Assembly: GCA_016722465.1 (NCBI GenBank)
Contig: JADKJC010000010.1
Coordinates: 1 to 8,152 of the forward strand
Direction: 5' to 3'
Length of the DNA: 8,152 bases
Origin: Chitinophagaceae bacterium
GTDB lineage: Bacteria; Bacteroidota; Bacteroidia; Chitinophagales; Chitinophagaceae
The position numbers and the translations under genes were made by a program. The number at the start of each line of letters is the position of its first letter. The first letter of the stretch is position 1. Below, in pieces: positions 1 through 6,250 of this stretch. Under the pieces are notes generated by a model. That model searched no databases and had not been told where the DNA came from. It was given only the letters and a program-made list of their open reading frames with translations.

Positions 1-2560
1 TAATTGCTTCCGGGTAATCTTTCACCAACACCCGAAAACCCGCCAACAAATGTATTATTAGACTCTTTTGATAATAACCGCATTGATGCAATGCCTGTAT
101 TTACAATACCGGTTTTATTACTCCGGAATGTAGATGTGCCTATCCCGGTATTATAATAACCACTGCTGTCCTGCTCAAGTGCAAAGGAACCCAGGCCAGT
201 ATTATAAGTAAATCCAACCCGTTTGTGCATTAATAAAGAATTATAACCCACTGCTTTATTAAAATCGCTTGCCAGATTATTGAGCATGGCATTTTGCCCA
301 ATGGCTACATTCCAGTTTCCGCTGGTATCTCTTTGCTAATGCATCCCTGCCTACAGCGGTATTGCTTGATCCCGACCTTATATCTGACAGCGCATTTAAA
401 CCCACACCGGTATTGGAACTACCTGTGCTCTAAAACCCTACAGCCCCTCGCCGGCATAACTACCCAAAAAGGTATTGTTGCTGCTGGTAACACTAAAGCC
501 TGAGTTGATACCTACACCCCACATTTCTGATGCCACTCGTGTTTGATCTTAAAGCAGAAGTGCCCATTGCGGTATTCTCACTGCCGGAAGTATCACTTTC
601 CATGGCAAAATAACCATTGGCCGTATTCCAAATGGCTGTAGTGAGCTGGTTTAAACTATAAGCACCGGTAGCAGTATTGCCGGTTGCAGTGGCTAAAGTT
701 CTTGAAGCATTATTTAATGATTTATAGCCAAGTGCAACATTGTCGTAAACCTGGAAAGCATCTCCCATAGCGCTGTCGCCAATGGCAACATTCCTGCCTG
801 CATTATTTGCCCTGCTTAAGCCCTCGGTACCAACAGCCACATTACTTGGCCCATAGGTTATACCATGGCACTATCACCAATGGCTGTGTTTCTACCTATG
901 GAACTGCCATACAGGAAATTGGTATTGGTGCCGGCATCATAATAAAAATTAAATAATGAATGATAGCCGAGTGATGTGCTTTTTGGCCCTACCCAATAAC
1001 CTTTGCCGGATTCGGTACCAACGTGCGTGGCCCGGGTTTGAGGATTTGCTACAGGAGAGAAATCTGAATACAGACCTGCCTGGTAACCAATGGCAAAATT
1101 ATTATCATGCTTATTCAAATACAATGCACTGGTACCTATCGCAGTGGTGTTGGCAGCCGTATCATTTGAAAAAGACGACTGGTAACCTATAGCAACATTA
1201 TCAGTGCCGGTAGAATCATTTCTTAATGCAGCAGAACCAATGGCTGTATTTTGATTAGCCCTGATAAGCCTGCCTGCATCGTTACCTTACAGCAGTATTG
1301 TTGCTGCCTAATGTACTTGAAACATGGCATTACCAACAGCCACATTGTTAATACCTGTTTTGTTGGCTGTTAAGGAGTAGCTACCCACGGCGGTATTTGC
1401 ACCGCCTGTTGTGTTACTATCTAAACTGGAATACCCGATTGCCGTATTGGGGTAGGTGGCTGTTGTACTTTTTAATGCCCTGCTACCTACTGCTACATGT
1501 TGTGACCCTCCAGCGTTTGCATTTAATGCCTGAAAGCCCATCGCCACATTATCGTTACCAAATGTGCGTAATGCAGCTGAGTCGCCTACTGCGCTATTGC
1601 GGCTGTAAGCATCTAAAGTTGGTTGGTCGCCGTAAGCGCCTGATCCTTCCAGGGCATAAGCACCCAGTACAGCATTTTTCTTCCAATATTTGCCGTTCGT
1701 CCTGTATTAAAACCTACATAAGTATTCTCGCTGCCCTGTAATGGGTTTGTTTGACCGGTCATTATTAAAAACGCCGGCTTCGGCACCAACAACAGTATTT
1801 CTTGTACCGGCTTTATTTAAAAACAATGCAGAGCGTCCAACAGCAGTATTCTGTGTACCGAAGAATCGGCTTCCATTGATCCCACACCTACAGCAGTGTT
1901 TTTCACCACCAACTTTATGTGCCCGCATGAACGGAAACCTACTGCAGTATTTACGCTGCCATTTTTGGCATTTTGCAGGCTTCTGCGCCTTGGCTGTATT
2001 CCAGAAACCAATACTGTCATTTTCAAGTCAATGATCCTACAGCTACATTACTGTTAAATCCGCTGCGTTTATGATAAGCCATTGCATTTATGCCAACAGC
2101 TGTATTAGCTGCGCTGGAGTCATTAAATCTAAGAGCACTGACTCCTATCGCAAACGTTATCGGACCCCGCCATATTATCTGCCATGGCATAACCACCAAC
2201 TGAAGTATTGTAATAGCTGAATGGTCCATTTACGGTACCGGTTGCCCGCTTTGAGATAAATAACCGACAGCAGTGTTGTAAATATAAACCTACCATTTAT
2301 TTGTTTAAGTGCCCGAAAACCTACGGCTGTAGCACCACCAATTGAGGTGAGCCCTGCCCATAGCGCTGTCGCCAATAGCAACATTTTGCGGAGATACTCC
2401 TGTTAAGGCGAGTGCGTGTCTTCCCATGGCTGTGTTTGAAACACCGCTGCTAAGAGCCTGCCCGGCTCCAAAACCCATAGCTGTATTGGCATAGAAGCCT
2501 GCGCCTGTATTTACCCTCAATGATTTATAACCCAGGCCTGGGTTGCCGCTGTGCTGTCTA
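1..2560 (-). repeat. Degenerate beta-roll repeat array of the second fibre protein
   Basis: The same unit as in the first fibre gene, of about 16-17 residues. Examples are NTAMGFGAG, NVAIGDSAM, ATAVGFRAL, NTAVGINAM, NTAVGFRS, NTVVGAEAG, HVAVGSRAL, NTAIGYSSL, NTAIGSAAL, NVALGYKSL, NTAMGTSAL and NVAIGQNAM. An irregular insert lies at about 900-1090 (GYWVGPKSTSLGYHSL and FNFYYDAGTNTNF). A short unit near 430 reads AVGF, a TAG at 432-430, then STGSSNTG, so the unit is about five residues short as well as interrupted. Confidence 0.8.
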
Positions 2561-2979
2561 CTATACCAGGATAGTATCATAAACCCTGAATTTTAATGCT
2601 TTATTATTGATGCTTCCTAAGAAACTGGTGTCGGTTACATTGTTGTTTCCGTTAAGGTTCCAGGCAGTGGTGTCTGTTGCAATACCACTGGCATTAATAT
2701 AAACCCATATTGTGTTTGGCAAATCATAGTAATGAAACCCAATACTGTCGGGCCCGGTTTGATAAACCAGCAAACCATTGGCCGGTGTGGCTAATGGCAT
2801 TTTCTGGGTTTTATCCATGCGTGGTATCAACATACCTTTAGTTGTACTTGTTACATCCAGTATGGCACTAGGGTCGGCGGTGGCGCCTGTAGTGTTAATA
2901 CTTAATGATTGTGCACTGGCGGTAACATGTAAAGTGGTTGCAACGCAAACGGCAAACACAAAACGTAAACATTTGTCAT
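1..2979 (-). CDS. Second giant TMF-family/YadA-head-like fibre protein (frameshifted; C-terminus off left edge)
   Basis: This is a paralogue of the fibre gene at 5237-8152. The ATG at 2979 is one base out of frame with the rest of its signal peptide; adding one A to ACAAA gives MTKCLRFVFAVCVATTLHV then TASA|QS. Next come the N-terminal module (to about 2586) and head repeats down to base 1, where the frame is still open (NNTFVGGFSGVGE). Segments lie in alternating frames: about 2959-2575, 2560-2350, 2345-2250, 2240-2160, 2150-2030, 1985-1930, 1925-1900, 1860-1735, 1730-1680, 1670-1312, 1283-870, 868-520 and 329-1. I count roughly 18 single-base breaks, yet the repeat logic carries across each. 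By analogy the missing end, perhaps 1-1.6 kb further left, should carry an S74 chaperone. No second promoter or start inside was found, so I treat it as one gene. Confidence 0.78.
1110..1740 (-). repeat. Paralogous block, copy B (colinear with 7385-8020)
   Basis: The partner of the block in the first fibre gene. It reads ENTYVG, a long unit with EGSGAYGDQPTLDAYSRN, SAVGDSAAL, GGSQHVAVGSRAL, TTATYPNTAIGYSSLDSNT, NTAVGNDAG (after two one-base repairs near 1310 and 1285), ALRNDSTG and TAIGTSAL. Order and spacing match copy A, and the block lengths are almost equal (about 630 bases each). Confidence 0.78.
2586..2979 (-). other. Signal peptide and N-terminal module of the second fibre protein
   Basis: After the signal peptide the protein shows GATADPSAILDVTSTTKGML, IPRMDKTQKM, ATPANGLLVYQT, GFHYYD and WVYINASG. 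This is the standard opening of Bacteroidota TMF or tail-fiber-domain proteins, where S-A-x-L-D-(V/I)-x-S-(T)-T-K-G-(M/L)-L-I-P-R-M is nearly invariant. It continues with WNLNGNNNVTDTSFLGS and NNKALKFRV, which leads into the repeats. It probably forms the membrane-proximal or tip cap of the trimer; which end faces out is not known to me. Confidence 0.82.
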
Positions 2980-3216
2980 AATAAACAGATAAAATTAATT
3001 AAAAAACAACTGTCTTCCAGAATTGGATGTCTTTGCAGGTATTGGGTTTAGAGGGGCTACAAAAAAGAATAGTAAGTTAATAAAATTTAATTAAGCAGCT
3101 AATTCTTTAATGAATAATTATTTATTAACAATATTAACGATAATGGCACCGGCAAAACTAAATAGAAAACAACTGAAAAAAATACCACAAACCGGTAATT
3201 TACCTTCTTGGTTATT
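2980..3216 (-). promoter_or_regulatory. Intergenic region with the likely promoter of the second fibre gene
   Basis: About 235 bases, strongly AT-rich, without a plausible gene. On the minus strand TAGTTTTG at 3160-3153 matches the Bacteroidota -7 box TAnnTTTG exactly. I find no well-spaced -33 TTTG (the nearest TTTG lies about 28 bases upstream), so the call is weak; it would leave a leader of about 165 bases. A near-palindrome ATTCTTTAATGAAT lies at about 3102-3115. No Shine-Dalgarno sequence is obvious, which is normal for this phylum. Confidence 0.35.
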
Positions 3217-3246
3217 AAAAAAACTTCCTGCTGCGGAAGTTTTTTT
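3217..3246 (-). terminator. Strong intrinsic (bidirectional) terminator
   Basis: A 12-bp perfect stem (seven A then CTTCC, pairing with GGAAG then T) closes a six-base loop and is followed by a T-run in either direction. On the minus strand it begins 24 bases after the stop of the small exported gene, so it ends the transcript carrying that gene and the T9SS gene. It separates that group from the second fibre gene. Confidence 0.85.
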
Positions 3247-3269
3247 TAATTCTGGTTGTTGAAATTAAA

Positions 3270-3598
3270 TTACTGTTCCTTTTGCAAAACCGGCTGAACC
3301 GGTGCCACGGCCTTTTCAGTTGCCGGTGTTTTTGCATAGTTTTTAACAGGCACACTGGTATCCACTGGCTTAAACTCACCACCCGGTACAATAGGCTTTG
3401 GCTGCTCTTTACAGTCATTGCTTTTGGCGCTGTTAGAATTTGCGGGGCAGCTTTACTGTGCCAGCTGTCTTATCCCTCTGCGCTGCTTTTGTCAGATTCG
3501 GCAATGGCAGGTTTTCTATCTGCATTTTGTGCAATGGCGGTAAAACTCATTACCGTAAAAACTGTTGCAGTTGTAATTTTTATGATTGTCTTTTTCAT
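3270..3598 (-). CDS. Small exported protein, about 108 residues, unknown function (frameshifted in this sequence)
   Basis: The ATG at 3598 opens a convincing signal peptide, MKKTIIKITTATVF followed by MSFTAIA|QN. The mature part begins NADRKPAIAESDKSS and then runs out of frame at a GGG. Dropping one G there and one C from the CCCC at about 3444-3447 gives a continuous frame through ANSNSAKSNDCKEQPKP, IVPGGEFKPVD, TSVPVKNYAKTP and VAPVQPVLQKEQ to the stop at 3270-3272. The mature protein is about 85 residues, rich in Lys, Pro, Ser, Ala and Val, with a single Cys and no membrane segment, and is probably unstructured or extended. It lies 21 bases after the T9SS gene, so it is probably in the same operon, and ends 24 bases before a strong terminator. 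I recognise no family. A periplasmic or secreted accessory is a guess from position. Confidence 0.6.
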
Positions 3599-3602
3599 AT
3601 TG

Positions 3603-3614
3603 TGTATTAATACA
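3603..3614. other. 12-base perfect palindrome before the small exported gene
   Basis: TGTATTAATACA lies in the 21-base gap between the T9SS gene and the small gene, ending 5 bases before the latter's start codon. It could be a chance AT-rich palindrome or a small operator or translation-affecting stem; nothing else in the window repeats it as far as I can see. Confidence 0.25.
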
Positions 3615-3619
3615 TTAAA

Positions 3620-3850
3620 TTATTGTTTTACAAACGGTAGGTTTCTTTACTGCCAGTCTTCTTTTGTAATGATTAAGAAATAGGTGGCTGCTGCCAGCGG
3701 CTGCAACGTGAAGGACAACCATGTTTGAAGAGGTTTCAGCAAAGAAATAAATTTACCATCAACTCCAAAACCTGCAGTTGCGCTTTGTTTACGTACGATG
3801 TTGGTAACTGAATGTTAAGAACGGTTGAAGCCGGAACGGGGAATATCCTT
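3620..3850 (-). other. T9SS type A C-terminal sorting domain
   Basis: Joined frames read RIFPVPAS (the usual [VI]xPNPA box, here with Val in place of Asn), then VLNIQLP, a GVDGKFISLL turn, LQPLAAATYFLIIT and a final K-E-T-Y-R-F-V-K-Q. This is the standard order of a T9SS type A sorting domain. The last stretch needs a base removed and a base added between about 3629 and 3660 to read through. Family knowledge: the domain is recognised by the T9SS and removed on export, usually with attachment to surface lipopolysaccharide. Confidence 0.75.
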
Positions 3851-5159
3851 ACCTGCTCCAGCCTTTTCAAACTTAACCGGCCTTACAGGCGAATAGGTGA
3901 ATCTGCCCGATTTATCAATAATTTTTAAACGGTAATAATTCCATCCCTGTGCCGGAGTATTATCAAAATCAACATAAGCCGATTAAGGAGATTTGCCTTG
4001 AGTTAACCGAACTTAAAAACTGAAGTTAGTTGCATTAAGCGATTTCTGTATTTCATATTTAAACGTTTCCTGCTCGTTTGCAGCTTCCCAGTTCAGGCGT
4101 ACTTTGTTGCCATCGGCAATGGCTGTAAAGTAAAGCAGTTTTACCGGCAGGGCATTAAATTCGCTGAATGTACCCAAGGTAAACCTGCGCTCGGTATATT
4201 CATAATTATTGGTAGGCGAGTTAGAGTTTACATAACCAAAAAGACTGTCGGCACCCAGTGTATTACCGGTTGCCCAAAGCCCGGTACATCCCAGATAAAA
4301 GGCGGCCTGTTAATATATTGCAATCAGTAAACTATCCCTGATGGCAGCTGTGGCACTTACATAGCTTCGTCCCCGCCACGATAAACTGATCTTAGCATCA
4401 TCATCGGTGCTGAATTGGTTGTTGCTGGTTACTTCCCAATACTCACTTCGCTAATATGGTCCAGAGGAGGAGAAAAATATTGGTACGGTTAAATGGTTGG
4501 GCATAGGTATATTCGGGCCGTCCAGGTGGCAGTGGTACCATTTACTTTCGACAGTTTTATAGGTGCATACAAACTATCTGTTTTTCCTATGGGGAATAAA
4601 TAAAATTTGCTGCAGGTGTGCCACTACATTTCCGGTTCGGCTAAGTCTTCCATTTACCCAGCTTTCGGTATAGCTACTGGTTGATGAAATGGCATTGATG
4701 GCCGGGTTGCTTACCAACAGGCTATCGTTACCATATCCGGTTTCTGTAAAAACAAAGCCCGTATCCAGCCTTAAATTATTTCTTACTTCGCAGGAGGAGA
4801 GTAAAGTATCGCCCACAGCATTGCGTACAGTCATATTGTAAAACCGGGTAGGGCCATAAAACTCTGCCTGTTGGTACCCTGAAAAAACAGTGCCGGTACT
4901 GGTTGCATCCATGGCACCTGCTGCTGTAGAATCCAGCCAGCCCTCGGGATTGGTGGCCGTTGTTTTTACCAGGTAAATGGAATCGTCGGTAGCTGTCCAT
5001 TTGCTGGTGCCTAAAAAGTAATGCCGCCATCTATCACGGTTTTGTTCCGGCAGTTGTAACAATTTGTACATTACCACTGGCCCTTACAATTTGCTGGGCA
5101 TTGGCTTTGGCAGCCATAAAAACCGCAATGGCCATAATTATTTTTCTCATAACCTTCAT
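3620..5159 (-). CDS. Secreted T9SS substrate with type A sorting domain (frameshifted in this sequence)
   Basis: When frames are joined this is one protein of about 510 residues. The ATG at 5159 opens a signal peptide: MKVMRK, a hydrophobic stretch, then ANA|QQ. A second ATG at 5150 is possible. A beta-rich region follows (5090-4610) with SSTSSYTESWVNGRLSRTG, then FPIGKTDSLYAPIKL (about 4600-4555) and a VEYWEV/ISLSWRGRSYVSA segment (about 4455-4360). LPVKLLYFTA, VRLNWEAANEQE and NYYRLKIIDKSGRFTYSPV (about 4160-3890) form the FnIII-like module usual before sorting domains. RIFPVPASTVLNIQLP through AAATYFLIIT to ETYRFVKQ and the stop at 3620-3622 (about 3850-3620) is the T9SS type A domain. The domain targets proteins through the outer membrane by T9SS. 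The frame breaks about ten times, for example near 5050 and 5030 (T-run one short) and 3660. Motifs survive, so indel errors seem likelier than decay. Its binding function is unknown. Confidence 0.75.
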
Positions 5160-5198
5160 ATTGTTGGTTGTATAAAGTAAACTGTTTTTATTTAATTT

Positions 5199-5220
5199 AT
5201 ATCCCCATTTTGGGTGATAT
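5199..5220. other. Hairpin in the gap between the fibre gene and the T9SS gene
   Basis: An inverted repeat ATATC-(A)-CCC / GGG-GATAT with a five-base loop sits in the 77-base intergenic gap. On the plus strand it is followed by a run of seven T, which looks like an intrinsic terminator, but no plus-strand gene precedes it. On the minus strand, the direction of transcription, the hairpin is followed by AAATTAAATAAAAAC and lacks a U-tract. It may be a weak terminator, an mRNA-processing or stabilising stem that tunes expression of the next gene, or chance. Confidence 0.35.
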
Positions 5221-5236
5221 TTTTTTGTTTTATAAA

Positions 5237-6245
5237 TTATTTCTGTTCCAGTTTTTCAACTCTTTTTAAAAGATCATCAATTGCCTTTTGTTGTTTATCG
5301 ATGATTTGCTGTTGTTCCTGAACAGCCTTGGTTAATACCGGAATAAGGCCGGTATAATTAACTGCTTTAAACTGTACTTCATCACTCAGCTTTTTACCGT
5401 TCTTATTTCCTTGCTCATATTCGGCCGGTTGAATAGCTTTGGTAACAAGTTGCGGAAATACCTTTTCCAGGTCCTGAGCCAAAAATCCAAATTGATCGCC
5501 TGCAGGTAAATTCATGTATTTATACTTTGCAACATCATAATTGTAAGACTTGGTTTGTAACGACATGATCTTTGATAAAGCACTTGCATCATAGTCTCTG
5601 ATATTTGATTTCAGTTTCTCATCAGAAGGGAAATAAGCACCGGTTGTAAAAACATTTCCCGCAAAATATCCTCCCCAGTTAGTTGTGGCACCCGAAGCAG
5701 AGCCATAAATACCATAATTGATGGTTGAGGGACCAGTGGCGCTGCCATAAGCACCTATATTAGAAGCGGCGCCGCCATTGGCAGCGCCTAACGTCCCATA
5801 GTTTGTGGCGGTTGTTGTTTGAAAAGCGGTACTATAAACTCCCCAGGTATTAAATGTACCGGTGCCTGGATTAGTATTATCTACATTTGCCCAAACACCA
5901 ACATAACCTCCCTGAAAATAGCCGCCTATACCATAGCCCCTGGTTGTTGCGGTTACTCTGCCTTTTACAGCAGCAACATCAATAGTACCTGCGTAAGTAT
6001 TGTTTGCATAAATAGTTGCGCCATTATTAGTATGGTCAATGTTGCTCGAGCTTTCAAAAAGGCCTGCGTTTCTGATAATGGATGGTGCAAGTACATGTAA
6101 TTTCTGTGTTGGAGCAGTTGTTCCAATACCAATCCTTGTATCAGCAGTAGCACCATTTATGCCATTGATACTTCCCAGCACCAGTGAGTTATCCTGTGCA
6201 ACAACGGCCCTGTATCCAATAGCAGTTGCATTGGGTACGTACTCC
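5237..6245 (-). CDS. C-terminal part of the same fibre: neck and peptidase_S74 intramolecular chaperone
   Basis: This continues the upstream head after a one-base frame change; an apparent start at 6268 is not the biological start. In order it holds a last beta-roll core (NATAIGYRA), a linker with RIGIGT and PTQKLHV as is common in these proteins, a Gly/Tyr/Ala-rich neck at about 6120-5655 with repeated YG-x-YGSA pieces, and a peptidase_S74 (endosialidase-type intramolecular chaperone) domain from 5626 to the stop at 5237-5239. The domain opens with P-S-D-E-K-L-K, where Ser (codon 5624-5626) and the Lys five residues later match the Ser-Lys self-cleavage pair of the family. Further on are GFLAQDLEKVFP and VNYTGLIPVLTKAVQEQ, both hallmarks, and then a Glu/Lys/Gln-rich coiled coil ending EKLEQK. 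In phage tailspikes this domain trimerises the fibre and then cleaves itself off. That it does so here is inference. No T9SS sorting domain or YadA membrane anchor is seen. Confidence 0.88.
5240..5626 (-). other. Peptidase_S74 chaperone domain, predicted to be released by self-cleavage
   Basis: The domain is 129 residues, a normal length for this family. The expected cut lies just before the Ser of S-D-E-K-L-K at 5624-5626. The final 29 or so residues (5326-5240) have regular hydrophobic spacing among Gln, Lys, Glu and Asp and look like a trimeric coiled coil. The Ser and Lys are both present, so the site looks active rather than degenerate. Confidence 0.8.
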
Positions 6246-6250
6246 TGCAA
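6234..6250 (-). other. Frame-change junction inside the fibre gene
   Basis: Coming from the head frame, the protein reads ...TTVGYFSDIAGV and then nonsense. In the frame that begins one base further along it resumes with VPNATAIGYRAVV, which is the expected next repeat. Removing one base within the GTACGTACCC stretch of the sense strand restores a single frame. The two frames overlap here (head frame open to 6189, C-terminal frame open from at least 6268), so the exact base cannot be fixed. Confidence 0.75.

Noticed and set aside
1397..1741. Plus-strand reading frame of 114 codons
   Set aside because: It is antisense to a stretch of fibre repeats with clear NTAVGY cores; the plus-strand product is Leu/Arg/Cys-rich without any recognisable pattern.
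1..2979. Phase variation by slipped homopolymers in the second fibre gene
   Set aside because: The homopolymers at the breaks are only 2-6 bases and there are about 18 of them; a phase switch would use one or a few long tracts.
3282..3683. Plus-strand reading frame of 133 codons with a hydrophobic stretch
   Set aside because: It lies antisense to the small exported gene and the end of the T9SS gene, whose minus-strand products have signal-peptide and sorting-domain signatures. Its hydrophobicity is the mirror of the Lys-rich signal peptide.
4574..5077. A stand-alone gene starting at 5077
   Set aside because: That start is in the wrong frame. A signal peptide beginning at 5159 joins this segment after two one-base repairs near 5050 and 5030, so it is the interior of the T9SS gene.
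5237..6245. Prophage tail-spike gene, because S74 chaperones are typical of phage
   Set aside because: The paralogue has a signal peptide and the Bacteroidota N-terminal module, the repeats are of the surface-fibre type, and no other phage gene is present in the window.
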